Source of the DNA: Paenibacillus sp. J31TS4
GTDB taxonomy: Bacteria; Bacillota; Bacilli; Paenibacillales; NBRC-103111
NCBI RefSeq assembly: GCF_018403265.1
Contig: NZ_BOSI01000002.1
Coordinates: 310,001-374,000, forward strand
Length of the DNA stretch: 64,000 nucleotides
Direction: 5' to 3'
The translations under genes and the position numbers were made by a program. The notes under the pieces are model-generated. The model was not told the DNA's origin, ran no database searches, and saw only the letters and a program-made list of their open reading frames with translations. Shown in pieces: positions 32,545 through 41,675 of this stretch. Within the stretch, counting starts at the first letter, position 1. Every line of letters starts with the position of its first letter.

Positions 32545-34281
32545 ATGAACAAACCGCAACTGACCCCGCCTCCGGTCCGACAGACCGGCAGGTGGACCTC
32601 GATCACGACATCGCCGAACTTCGTCTATGTGCTGATTGCGCCGCTGTTCCTCATCCTGCTGGCCTATGTCATCTATCCGTTTTTCCAGACATTCCTGCAG
32701 AGTGTCAAGCTGGACGGCGCGCTGTCGCTCAAAAACTATGCCAAATTCTTCAGCCTGGAGCATACCTCGAACCTTGAGGCGCTCTGGACCAGCGTTTACA
32801 TCTCCGTGCTGAGCGTTCTTACGTGCGGCATCGTGGGCGTCGCGATGGCGTTCCTGCTGGAGCGCTACGAGTTTCCGGGCCGCAAGCTGCTGTCGGTGCT
32901 CGTTCTGGTGCCGATGGCGCTGCCGCCGCTGATCGGGGTGCTGTCCTTTGAGTTTCTGTACGGCTCGAGCGGCATCATTCCGCGGGGACTGCAGCATCTT
33001 CTCCATCTGGAGAAGCCGCCCTTTACGCTCAAGGGTATCTGGGGCGTCCTCGTCGTCCATACGTTTACGATGTATACCTATTTCTATATGACGGCCTCCT
33101 CGGCGATCAAAGGACTTGACCCGTCGCTTGAGGAAGCGGCGGCCAATCTGGGGGCGGGCCGTCTGACGATCTGGCGCCGGGTCATTCTGCCGATGCTGAC
33201 ACCAGCCATCGTCGCCGCCTCGCTGCTCGTCTTCATGATCTCGATGGCTTCGTACACCGCGCCGCTTATCTTCGGAATCGAGCGGACCATGACGATGCAG
33301 ATCTATCTGTCGCGCACGAACGGCGATCTCGACATGGCGGCAACACAGTCGACGCTTCTATCCATCGTCTCGATACTATTCCTCATCCTGATGAGATGGT
33401 ACCAGAGCGCGCGGAACTACCAGAACATGAGCAAGGGCGTCAGCGTTCACCGTACCGAGGTGAAGAGCAAAGCCGGCCAATACGTCTCGATGGTGCTGTC
33501 CTTCCTGGGTGTGCTCATCCTGATGCTGCCGATTCTGGTCATCGTCCTGCTCGCCTTCTCCGAAGACGGCAAATGGACGACACAGGTGCTGCCGCCTTCC
33601 TATACACTTGACCACTTCAAGGATCTGTTCACCGACAGCAAGACCTGGCGGCCGATCGCCAATAGCTTCAAGATGAGCATCGCAGCGACGATCGGCAACC
33701 TGATCTTCGGCGTCGCAGCGGCCTACGCCATCGTGCGCATGAATTTCAAAGGCAAAACGCTGCTCGATATTCTGATTATGCTGCCCTGGGCGCTGCCCGG
33801 CACCGTCGTAGCGGTCAACCTGATCACCGCGTTCAGCGAGCCGAACGTCTTCTCGTTCGGACAGGTGCTGATCGGCAGCTTCTGGATCCTGCCGCTCGCT
33901 TACTTCGTGCGGCATCTGCCGCTCATCTTCCGTTCGACCTCGTCAACGCTCATGCAGACGGACCGGTCGGTTGAGGAGGCGGCGCGCAATCTGGGCGCCT
34001 CCTGGTGGTATACGTTCCGCCGCGTCGTCTTCCCGATGGCGCTGAGCGGGATTCTGGCGGGCACACTGCTGGCGCTCGTCGAGGGCATCGGCGAGTTCGT
34101 CGCTTCGATTCTGCTCTACACGAACCGCACGACGCCGGTCTCCGTGGAGATCTTCCAGCGGATGTACGCGTTTGAATTCGGCACCGCCTGTGCCTACGGG
34201 GTGCTCCAGATCGTAATGATCATTCTTGTGCTTTATGTCTCCCGCAAGCTGACCGGCGGCAACGCCGGCTCGGCGATCTGA
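32545..34281 (+). CDS. ABC transporter permease, two permease domains fused (FbpB-like)
   Basis: 578 residues with about twelve membrane helices in two halves. Each half carries an EAA loop that docks on the ATPase: EEAAANLGAGRLTIWRRVI near 192-210 and EEAARNLGASWWYTFRRVV near 474-492. Such fused permeases are usual in ferric iron, thiamine and 2-aminoethylphosphonate importers. It begins 17 bases after the ATPase gene, with a GGAGG RBS. Confidence 0.94.
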   Translation: MNKPQLTPPPVRQTGRWTSITTSPNFVYVLIAPLFLILLAYVIYPFFQTFLQSVKLDGALSLKNYAKFFSLEHTSNLEALWTSVYISVLSVLTCGIVGVAMAFLLERYEFPGRKLLSVLVLVPMALPPLIGVLSFEFLYGSSGIIPRGLQHLLHLEKPPFTLKGIWGVLVVHTFTMYTYFYMTASSAIKGLDPSLEEAAANLGAGRLTIWRRVILPMLTPAIVAASLLVFMISMASYTAPLIFGIERTMTMQIYLSRTNGDLDMAATQSTLLSIVSILFLILMRWYQSARNYQNMSKGVSVHRTEVKSKAGQYVSMVLSFLGVLILMLPILVIVLLAFSEDGKWTTQVLPPSYTLDHFKDLFTDSKTWRPIANSFKMSIAATIGNLIFGVAAAYAIVRMNFKGKTLLDILIMLPWALPGTVVAVNLITAFSEPNVFSFGQVLIGSFWILPLAYFVRHLPLIFRSTSSTLMQTDRSVEEAARNLGASWWYTFRRVVFPMALSGILAGTLLALVEGIGEFVASILLYTNRTTPVSVEIFQRMYAFEFGTACAYGVLQIVMIILVLYVSRKLTGGNAGSAI

Positions 34282-34461
34282 CGGGAGCACAATACGGTCA
34301 GCTGTTCTTGAACTGACGGCAAGACGTTTTCGTACGACTGCAAGACGTGGATTGGTTCATTGCGCGTGCGGCGTCCTCCTTTTACGGGGGCGTCCCGCGA
34401 TAATGATATAGGCGGGTGCCGCAAGGCCCTGCCGCCATTACGCTTGAAGGAGGAGAAACGA

Positions 34462-37074
34462 TTGAGTCAAGCAAGCGCAAACCGTAAGACCAAAAAGTGG
34501 GTGGCCGCGTCCATCAGTCTGACGCTGGCGGGCACGCTGGCGATGCCGGCCGTACCGCAGCAAGCGTCCGCCGACCGGGGTGTAGTCGACCTATGGAAGG
34601 CGATCAAGCCGCTCACCACCATTGCAAGCGCCATGAACACGGGTGCCCATCCGGATGATGAGCACAGCGCGACACTCGCGTATCTTTCTTTGGGGCTGGG
34701 CGTCGATACATACAGTGTCATTGCCAACCGCGGAGAGGGCGGCCAGAATGAAATCGGCAGCGAGCTGGGCAATGCGCTCGGCATTATCCGGACGCGCGAG
34801 CTTCAGGAGGCGTCCAAAATCACCAACGTGACGCTCGCGAATTTGAGCCAGAAGCTCGACGATCCGATCTATGACTTCGGGTTTTCCAAAAGTCCCGACG
34901 AGACGCTGGCCAAATGGGGAGAGGACGTCGCGTACGAGCGGCTCATCCGGCAAATCCGCGAGAAGCGGCCGGACGTTCTCATTCCGGCGTTCCTCAACGA
35001 GCCGTCGACGCACGGCCATCACCGGGCGATCAACGTGCTGACCGAGCGGGCGTTCAAGGATGCAGGAGATCCCAAAGTATTCCCGAAGCAGCTGGAGGAA
35101 GGGCTCGCTCCGTGGCAGCCCAAGAAGCTGTATGTCCCGGGCTCCGACAAAGCCTATGACGCCGCTTTGCCGGTCGGCGAATACAACGAGCTGTACGGGG
35201 CTTCGTATTCCCAGCTGGGAGAGGAATCCCGGTATATGCACAAGAGCCAGGGGATGGGGCGTCAGGTGGACGAAGGCCCCAAGAATGCTTACTACAAGCT
35301 TCAAGGCTCGGCGAACGGCAAGCAGGCGGGCAACAAACCGGAGACGTCGTTCTTCGGCGGCATCGCCTTCACGTTCGACGATCTCGCCCGGGAGCTCGAA
35401 GCCAAGGGCAAGGACAACAAGATCGCGAAGCAGCTGAAGACGCTGCAAAAGGATGCGGACGAAGTCATCGCGGCTTATCCGGCGTTCGCCGAGGTGGCGC
35501 GGGAGGTTCACGAGATGAAAGCCGACGTCACGGCCGCGGTCGAGCAGGTGAAGGCGTCGTCGCTGGACGATGCGGTGAAGACGGACCTGCTGCATCGGCT
35601 CGGCGTGAAGGAGAAGCAGCTGGACAAAGCGAGCCAGGAGGCGGCCTCGGTCGTCGTGAAGGTGAAGCCGGAAACCGGCGAGCTCGTTCCGGGACAGAAG
35701 ACCAAGGTCACCGTGACCGCCTTCAACGGGGGCGGCGCAGCGCTGAGCGGCATTCGCCTGAAGCTGAACGTGCCTGAGGGCTGGAGCGCAAAGCCGGCCG
35801 GAACGGCAGAGTTCGGCAAGCTCGGCAGAAACGAGACGGTGAAGACGGAATTCGAGGTGACCGTGCCGAATCAGGCGACGGATTTCAATCCGTACGCAGA
35901 GCCGATGGTCACGGCGGACGTCCAGTACACCGCTTTCGGAACGGCCGCTTCCCTGCATGCGGTGCCGGACAACGCAGTAGCTGTCCTCCCGCCGGTCGCC
36001 CTGTCGCTTAGTCCAGAGGCGGCAGTGCTCAATACGCTGAAGCCGGAAGACGCGGTGCCCGTCAAGGTGACGGCGACAAACTACACGCCGGGGGCCGAGA
36101 AAGCGAGCGTGACGCTGAAGGCGCCGGAGGGCTGGACGGTAGAGCCTGCTGTTCAGGAGATCAGCTTCGCGGCCAAGAACGAAACCAAGGCGGTTGAATT
36201 TTCCGTGAAGGCTCCGGCGGGCGTCAAGCCGGGCAGCTACAGCCTGTCGGCGATCGCAGGCGACGGCAAATCGGACAGCAGCCGGACGGTTCAGGTCATC
36301 CAGTACCCGCACATCGGCAAGACGTACTACGTCAAGCCGGCGAAGCTCGCCATTCAGGCGTTCGACCTTAAGGTGCCGCAAGGGCTCAAGGTCGGCTACA
36401 TCTCCAGCGGCTTCGATAATATCGATCAAGTGCTGCGCCAGGTGGGCGTGAACGTAACGAATCTGGACGCGAAAGAGATCCAGTTCGGCGATTTGTCCCA
36501 GTATGACACCATCGTGCTCGGCATCCGAGCCTACGCCTTCCGGCCGGAGCTCATCCCGAGCAACCAGCGGCTGCTCGATTATGCCAAAAACGGCGGCAAC
36601 CTGGTCGTCCAATACCACAAGCCCGAGGACAAATGGAAGCCGGAGCTCGCCCCGTATCCGATCACGATCGGCCAGCCGCTCATCGAATGGCGCGTGACGG
36701 ACGAGGCCTCCAAGGTGACGATGCTGGCTCCGGAGCATCCGATCTTCAACGTGCCGAACAAAATTACCGATGCGGATTGGGACAACTGGATCCAGGACCG
36801 CTCCGCCTATAACCCGTCCGAGTGGGGCAAGGAGTACACCCAGCTCATCTCGAACGGCGACCCGGGCGAGAAGGAATTCACCGGCACGTTCCTGACGGCG
36901 GACTACGGCAAGGGCACGTATACGTACAGCTCGCTCGTCTGGTACCGTGAGCTGCCGAGTCTCGTGCCGGGAGCGATCCGGATGTTCGTCAACATGGTCA
37001 GCCTCAAGCAGGACGGCGCGGTCGCAGCAGCTCCGGCCGCGGCGCCCGCTGTCGAGCCGGTAGCGGTTCCTTAA
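34462..37074 (+). CDS. Large secreted PIG-L/LmbE deacetylase with two NEW3-like domains and a GATase-like C-terminus
   Basis: 870 residues. Signal peptide cut near ASA|DRG (residue 37). The PIG-L domain has the zinc motif AHPDDEH (about 62-68) and a later STHGHHRA. A helical stretch (about 300-390) follows, then two NEW3-type beta domains (about 397-500 and 512-612; VPEGWSAKP and APEGWTVEP) and a ThuA/GATase-like region (about 630-850; VGYISSGFDNIDQVLRQVGV, GGNLVVQYHKPED). PIG-L enzymes remove N-acetyl groups from GlcNAc-type substrates. Being extracytoplasmic, it could process the substrate before import. The start is TTG 34462 after AAGGAGGAG. Confidence 0.88.
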   Translation: MSQASANRKTKKWVAASISLTLAGTLAMPAVPQQASADRGVVDLWKAIKPLTTIASAMNTGAHPDDEHSATLAYLSLGLGVDTYSVIANRGEGGQNEIGSELGNALGIIRTRELQEASKITNVTLANLSQKLDDPIYDFGFSKSPDETLAKWGEDVAYERLIRQIREKRPDVLIPAFLNEPSTHGHHRAINVLTERAFKDAGDPKVFPKQLEEGLAPWQPKKLYVPGSDKAYDAALPVGEYNELYGASYSQLGEESRYMHKSQGMGRQVDEGPKNAYYKLQGSANGKQAGNKPETSFFGGIAFTFDDLARELEAKGKDNKIAKQLKTLQKDADEVIAAYPAFAEVAREVHEMKADVTAAVEQVKASSLDDAVKTDLLHRLGVKEKQLDKASQEAASVVVKVKPETGELVPGQKTKVTVTAFNGGGAALSGIRLKLNVPEGWSAKPAGTAEFGKLGRNETVKTEFEVTVPNQATDFNPYAEPMVTADVQYTAFGTAASLHAVPDNAVAVLPPVALSLSPEAAVLNTLKPEDAVPVKVTATNYTPGAEKASVTLKAPEGWTVEPAVQEISFAAKNETKAVEFSVKAPAGVKPGSYSLSAIAGDGKSDSSRTVQVIQYPHIGKTYYVKPAKLAIQAFDLKVPQGLKVGYISSGFDNIDQVLRQVGVNVTNLDAKEIQFGDLSQYDTIVLGIRAYAFRPELIPSNQRLLDYAKNGGNLVVQYHKPEDKWKPELAPYPITIGQPLIEWRVTDEASKVTMLAPEHPIFNVPNKITDADWDNWIQDRSAYNPSEWGKEYTQLISNGDPGEKEFTGTFLTADYGKGTYTYSSLVWYRELPSLVPGAIRMFVNMVSLKQDGAVAAAPAAAPAVEPVAVP

Positions 37075-37155
37075 AGAATCTATCGCTAGAGACGCGGCCG
37101 GGTCGGCTGCGTCCGGAGCGGACTACCCCGTAAGGAGCGGAAGGAGGCGGTTGGG

Positions 37156-37184
37156 AACGGTGCGGGGTGGTGCCCCGTACCGTT
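37156..37184 (+). other. Strong hairpin in the gap before the creatininase gene
   Basis: AACGGTGCGGGG (37156-37167) pairs with CCCCGTACCGTT (37173-37184), one mismatch and no U-tract. The 262-base gap 37075-37336 holds no other feature I recognise; partial termination here is possible. Confidence 0.5.
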
Positions 37185-37336
37185 GCCCTTCCGTCGTTCC
37201 CTTCTTCCGGACGGTGGCAAGAAAGAGAGGAGGAGCCTGCTTCAACCGCCGGGTATGGCGGTACGCCAGGTCAAGCCGGACAGCGACTTTCTCGATTCAG
37301 TGGAGCCGGCAGCCTGCTAAGCGAAAGGAGGTGACC

Positions 37337-38116
37337 ATGATGCACATCGTTCAAGTCCACGGACGGGAGGCCGAGCAGGCTTTCCGGGAAGCGAAGTTCG
37401 CCGTTGTCCCGCTCGGCAGTATCGAGTACCACGGCCCGCATTCGCCCCTCGGCACGGACCTGCTGCTCGCGCAGGGGTTCGCGGAGCGGATCGACCCGGC
37501 CCTCCGGCCCCTTCTGTATCCGGCGATCCCTTATACGGCCTGTCCGGGCAAGACCACGGATTATCCCGGGACGATTGCGGTTCCGCCGGACACGTTTCAC
37601 CAATACCTGGCTGCCGTGCTGGACGGCATCTGCCGGACCGGCCTGCGCCGGATCCTGCTTCTGAACGCCCACGACGGCAACATCGGCGCTTCGCGGACAG
37701 TCGCGGAGGAGATAACCGGGCGGTGGAAGGATGCGAGCCTGCTGCTGGTCAACTGGTGGCAGATGGCGGCGGTCGATGCGCCCGAGAAGCTCGGCTTGTT
37801 CACCGGGACGACGGGCCGGGGCCATGGAGGCCCTTATGAGATGTCGGCCGTCAAGGCGCTCCATCCCGAGCTGGTCGAGGTGCGCAAGGAGGACGAAGAG
37901 CTGGCGGCTCCACCGCCGCTCTCCAGTCTCCCTTACGTGCTGGTCGAGGGCACGCCCCGAGGCTGGAACGGCTATACTGGGTCCATCCGCCAGATCTCAC
38001 TTGAAGCGGGGGAATGGATTGCCGGCGAAGTGAGCGGCAATCTGAACCGGCTCCTGGCCCGCTGGCTGGAGGGGGGAGGAACGGGCCCGGAAGGATCCGG
38101 GTCCGGATCAGCATGA
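37337..38116 (+). CDS. Creatininase family amidohydrolase
   Basis: 259 residues. Metal-binding motifs of the creatininase/MftE/ArfB family are complete: PLGSIEYHGPHSPLGTD near 26-42 (Glu, His, Asp), NAHDGN near 112-117 and GRGHGGPYEMSA near 155-166 with the metal His/Glu. The family cleaves cyclic amides, formamides or a peptide C-terminus. ATG 37337 or 37340 behind AAAGGAGGTGA. The Gly/Ser-rich tail is unusual. The context suggests hydrolysis of an amide in the imported compound. Confidence 0.9.
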   Translation: MMHIVQVHGREAEQAFREAKFAVVPLGSIEYHGPHSPLGTDLLLAQGFAERIDPALRPLLYPAIPYTACPGKTTDYPGTIAVPPDTFHQYLAAVLDGICRTGLRRILLLNAHDGNIGASRTVAEEITGRWKDASLLLVNWWQMAAVDAPEKLGLFTGTTGRGHGGPYEMSAVKALHPELVEVRKEDEELAAPPPLSSLPYVLVEGTPRGWNGYTGSIRQISLEAGEWIAGEVSGNLNRLLARWLEGGGTGPEGSGSGSA

Positions 38117-38198
38117 ATCGCTGCAAGGGGAATTGCCCGGACGAATCCGGCCGTTTCGCCGGCAACCAAATAGAACTTCGAGAAAGGATCTGGACAAC

Positions 38199-39710
38199 AT
38201 GAGAAATCGGGAACAAATCCTACAGGAAGAAGGAGCGCGCTTCCCAGGCCGCACCTATACGGAGGCGGTGCTGGAGCCGGCGTTCGAGGAAGCGAAGACG
38301 AACCTGCTCGATCCGATGATGGCGATCAACAAGGCGCATCTCATTATGCTGAAGGAGCAGGGACTGGTGAGCGGGGAGGAGGCCGAACGCATCGCGGAGG
38401 CGCTCCGCGGCCTCGATCTCGGGGCATTGCGGCAGTCGACGTATACCGGGCAGTTCGAGGACTTGTTCTTCCAGGTTGAGCATGAACTTCTCGAGGCGGC
38501 TGGCGACATCGCAGGCAATCTGCACCTGGCGCGCAGCCGCAACGACATGGGCATCGCGATCTACCGGATGGTGCTGCGCGAGAAGCTGCTCGTGACGCTG
38601 AATGGGGCGCTCGCCCTGAAAAGCCAGCTTCTGGCGTTCGCGGAGGAGCACGCCGATACGATCATGATCGGCTATACGCATACGCAGCAGGCCCAGCCGA
38701 CGACGCTCGCCCACTATATTATGGCGGTTGTGGATTCGCTGGACCGCGACATCCGGCGTATGCAGGCTGCCTACGCGAACTGCAACCGGAGCAGTATGGG
38801 TTCGGCTGCGCTGACGACCTCCGGCTTCGCCATCAGCCGGGAGCGGATGCAGCAGCTGCTCGGCTTCGACGAGCTGATCTACAACTCCTACGACGCGATC
38901 GGCGGCGCCGACTATGTGGGCGAGATCATGACGGCGGTCCAGCTCGCCGCCATCAACCTCGGCCGGTCGACGCAGGATTTTCTGCTCTGGTGTACCCAAG
39001 AGTTCGGCGCTCTGCGCGCTGCCGACCCGTACGTGCAGATCAGCTCGATCATGCCGCAAAAGCGGAACCCGGTGTCGTTCGAGCATATGCGCGCCCTACT
39101 GTCCAGCTGCGTGGGCAACACCCAGACGGTGCTCACGATGATGCACAATACGCCGTTTGGCGATATCGTCGATACCGAGGACGACATGCAGCCGTATGCG
39201 TGGAAAGCACTTGGCGTGCTCGACCGGATGTACCGGCTGCTGTCCTGCGTCATCGGCACGATGGACGTGAACAAGGACGTCCTCCGCGAGCGGACCGAGG
39301 GAAGCTACGCGATCGTGACCGAGCTGGCGGATACGCTGGTGCGTACCGACGGCCTCTCGTTCCGCAACGCCCATCACATCGTCAGCGCCGTCGTGAAGCG
39401 CGGGGTAGCGGAGGGACGTGCCGCTAGCGAGATCACGCTCGATCTGGTGAACGAGGCGGCGCAGGCCGTGATCGGCCGTAAGCTGGCGCTCAGCGAGGAG
39501 CAGCTGCGTCTCGCGCTGGATCCGGAGCATTTTGTTGCCATTCGTACCTTGCCGGGCGGTCCCGCCCCTGCCGAGATCCGGCGTACGATCGAGAAGCGCA
39601 GAGCTAGCCAGCGGAGCGAGGAAGAATGGCTCGCCGCCGCACGCAGCCAAACGGCCAGTGCCCTGGCGGAGCTTGACCGCACGCTGGCCGGCTGGAGCGA
39701 AGCACAATGA
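38199..39710 (+). CDS. Argininosuccinate lyase-like protein (fumarase/aspartase superfamily)
   Basis: 503 residues, longer than the ~460 of housekeeping ArgH. Superfamily regions are present: LHLARSRNDMGIAIYRM near 108-124, IGYTHTQQAQPTTLAHY near 160-176 and the signature loop SSIMPQKRNPVSFEHM near 284-299 (Lys to Arg within the usual KxNP neighbourhood). Enzymes of this fold eliminate fumarate from N-succinyl-type substrates. No argG is nearby and the gene sits in an uptake/deacetylase operon, so a catabolic C-N lyase is more likely than arginine synthesis. ATG 38199 after AAAGGA. Confidence 0.85.
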   Translation: MRNREQILQEEGARFPGRTYTEAVLEPAFEEAKTNLLDPMMAINKAHLIMLKEQGLVSGEEAERIAEALRGLDLGALRQSTYTGQFEDLFFQVEHELLEAAGDIAGNLHLARSRNDMGIAIYRMVLREKLLVTLNGALALKSQLLAFAEEHADTIMIGYTHTQQAQPTTLAHYIMAVVDSLDRDIRRMQAAYANCNRSSMGSAALTTSGFAISRERMQQLLGFDELIYNSYDAIGGADYVGEIMTAVQLAAINLGRSTQDFLLWCTQEFGALRAADPYVQISSIMPQKRNPVSFEHMRALLSSCVGNTQTVLTMMHNTPFGDIVDTEDDMQPYAWKALGVLDRMYRLLSCVIGTMDVNKDVLRERTEGSYAIVTELADTLVRTDGLSFRNAHHIVSAVVKRGVAEGRAASEITLDLVNEAAQAVIGRKLALSEEQLRLALDPEHFVAIRTLPGGPAPAEIRRTIEKRRASQRSEEEWLAAARSQTASALAELDRTLAGWSEAQ

Positions 39711-40753
39711 ACACCGCCAGAGTCCCACTTCTTGCCGTGGACGGCGGGGGCACCAAATGTCTGGCCGTGTTCACCGACGCGGCGGGGGCGATGCTGGCGA
39801 CCGGCCGCGCGGGCTCCTGCAACTACCAGGGGGCTGGCCGGGACGCGGCGGCGCTTGAGCTGACGCGGGCGATCCGGGAGGCCAAGCGGCAGCTGGCCGC
39901 CGCCTCCGACGGACCCGAAGGCTCCCCGGCACTGGCCGAGTCGGCCGGGGCGGCCGCGGGAGAAGCGGCGGCCGCGGGCGAGCCGGCCGGGGAGACCCTT
40001 CATGTCGCGTGCGCGGTGTTCGGCCTGGCCGGTCTTGACACGGAGTATGACCGGCACATCGTCGAATCGCTGGTTGCCGAGGCGCTTGCCGAAGCCGGCG
40101 TGAGCACCGGCCGGGTGATCGTCGAGAACGACGGGCTGGCCGCGCTGCTCGGCGCGACGGGCGGCGACCCCGGCGTCCTCCTGATCGCCGGCACCGGCTC
40201 GATCGTGTACGGCATCAACGCGGAAGGCGTCAGCGCGCGGGCCGGAGGCTGGGGCCACCGCGTTGGCGACGAGGGCAGCGGCTACTGGATCGCCAAGCAG
40301 GCAGTCACCGCGGCACTCCGCGGCTTTGACGGACGCGGCGTCCAGACGGCGCTGACAGAGAAGCTGCTCGCGCATCTGGGCCTCGCGTCGGAGGAGGAGC
40401 TGTTCAACTGGGTATACTCCGCCGACTACAGCGTCGATCGCGCAGCGGAGCTGAGCCGGCTCGTCAGCGAGGCGGAGCGCGCGGGCGATGCCGCTGCACG
40501 CTCCATCCTGGAGGCAGCTGCCGACGAGCTGTTCGAGGGAGCGCAGGCGGTGATCGACCGCCTGGGCATGAAGGACCGGGTCTTCTCGGTCGTGCTCCAG
40601 GGAGGCGTGCTGCAGCACGACACGCTGGTCCGCAGCAGGCTGGCCGAACGCATCCGTCAGGCCGCGCCTGGCGCCCGGATCGACGAGGCCAAGAAGGAGC
40701 CGATTTACGGCGTTATCGCGCAGGGACTGCGTCTTTTGGGACAATCCACATAG
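39707..40753 (+). CDS. BadF/BadG/BcrA/BcrD ATPase family kinase (N-acetylglucosamine kinase-like)
   Basis: 348-residue ASKHA-fold protein. The phosphate-1 loop AVDGGGTKCLAVFTD lies near 10-24, FGLAGLD near 105-111, the phosphate-2 loop LIAGTGSIVYG near 163-173 and GDEGSGYWIAKQA near 189-201; the last is typical of GlcNAc kinases of this family. An Ala-rich insertion (about 65-98) is probably a loop. The ATG overlaps the lyase stop, so they are translationally coupled. It likely phosphorylates the sugar released by the pathway. Confidence 0.88.
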   Translation: MNTARVPLLAVDGGGTKCLAVFTDAAGAMLATGRAGSCNYQGAGRDAAALELTRAIREAKRQLAAASDGPEGSPALAESAGAAAGEAAAAGEPAGETLHVACAVFGLAGLDTEYDRHIVESLVAEALAEAGVSTGRVIVENDGLAALLGATGGDPGVLLIAGTGSIVYGINAEGVSARAGGWGHRVGDEGSGYWIAKQAVTAALRGFDGRGVQTALTEKLLAHLGLASEEELFNWVYSADYSVDRAAELSRLVSEAERAGDAAARSILEAAADELFEGAQAVIDRLGMKDRVFSVVLQGGVLQHDTLVRSRLAERIRQAAPGARIDEAKKEPIYGVIAQGLRLLGQST

Positions 40754-40828
40754 ACAAGTTGATAGAGAAAGAGTACGGTATAGAGAGAGGATAGACAAAG
40801 GGGAACTTTAAGAAGGGGATCGTTTGAC

Positions 40829-41566
40829 ATGGGCAAAACCATTTTGTTTGTATTCGCGCATCCAGACGACGAATCGTTCGCCTGCGGAGGGACGATGGCC
40901 AAGTACGCCGAACGGGGACATGACGTGTACCTGGTGTGCGCCACCTCCGGATGCAAAGGAAAATCGGGCGAATATTCGCTCGCCTGCAGACAAGAAAAGG
41001 CCCGCCACCGGGAAACGGAACTGAGAACGGCAGCAGAGGTGCTGGGAATCAAGGAAGTTATACTGTACCGCTATCCCGACGGAGCGCTCGCCGAACAGTG
41101 CGTGCGCCAGCTGTCGGAACAAATCGCCGGAACGATCGCAGGACTAAAGCCGCACACGGTGGTGACCTTTCCGCCGGACGGCGTAACCGGGCATCCCGAT
41201 CATATCGCCATCTCCCGGGCGGTGGAGGAAGCCGTCAAGCGAACGGAGCCGCTGCTGCCGGAACCACCCGATCTGTGGTTCGTCTCCATCCCTCACTATT
41301 ACGATTACTGCGAGGACCGAGGCCCGTCCGACCGGTGCCCGATCACGGCCCGTGTCGACATCCGGGCGTTCCGGACGCGCAAGGGAAGGGCGCTCCAGGC
41401 GCACCGCAGCCAAATTTATTCGGTGAACCGAGCTTATCCCGGCGTCATGGAAGGCGACTACAAGGTGATTTGTCCGTACGAATATTATACGCTTGTCCGC
41501 ACCGGCGGCCGTGCCATTCCGGTGCCCGGCTCGGCGTGTGAGCAGCCTGTACTTGAGCTGGTCTAG
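40829..41566 (+). CDS. Cytoplasmic PIG-L/LmbE family deacetylase (BshB-like)
   Basis: 245 residues without signal peptide. The zinc motif AHPDDES lies near 10-16 and the second His motif TGHPDHIAIS near 112-121, as in BshB/MshB de-N-acetylases. It has several cysteines (ACGG, CATSGCKGKSGEYSLACR) that are not conserved in the family as I know it. It closes the operon. It could deacetylate the imported product before or after phosphorylation. Confidence 0.9.
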   Translation: MGKTILFVFAHPDDESFACGGTMAKYAERGHDVYLVCATSGCKGKSGEYSLACRQEKARHRETELRTAAEVLGIKEVILYRYPDGALAEQCVRQLSEQIAGTIAGLKPHTVVTFPPDGVTGHPDHIAISRAVEEAVKRTEPLLPEPPDLWFVSIPHYYDYCEDRGPSDRCPITARVDIRAFRTRKGRALQAHRSQIYSVNRAYPGVMEGDYKVICPYEYYTLVRTGGRAIPVPGSACEQPVLELV

Positions 41567-41605
41567 GCCAACCGGCTGGCACAGGCGGTCTACCTATGCA
41601 TACCG

Positions 41606-41638
41606 AATCCCCCGTATCCGTATCCGGACCGGGGGATT
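41606..41638 (+). terminator. Terminator-like hairpin at the end of the ROK/ABC operon
   Basis: AATCCCCCG (41606-41614) pairs with CGGGGGATT (41630-41638), followed by TCTGCTT; the T tract is weak. Confidence 0.7.
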
Positions 41639-41675
41639 TCTGCTTCACTTGCCTCGCAAGTGTATGGTTCAGAAA

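Noticed and set aside
30189-34281. Dedicated ferric iron importer
   Set aside because: The family fits, but the tyrosine ligands are not evident and no Fur-type box was seen at the promoter.
34591-36738. 715-codon minus-strand frame opposite the exported PIG-L gene
   Set aside because: Same reason; the plus-strand gene has signal peptide, zinc motif and RBS.
38199-39710. Housekeeping argH
   Set aside because: No argG neighbour and a catabolic operon context; not excluded, but less likely.
40829-41566. Bacillithiol biosynthesis deacetylase BshB proper
   Set aside because: Motifs fit the family, but no bshA or bshC is near and the operon context is catabolic; left as BshB-like.
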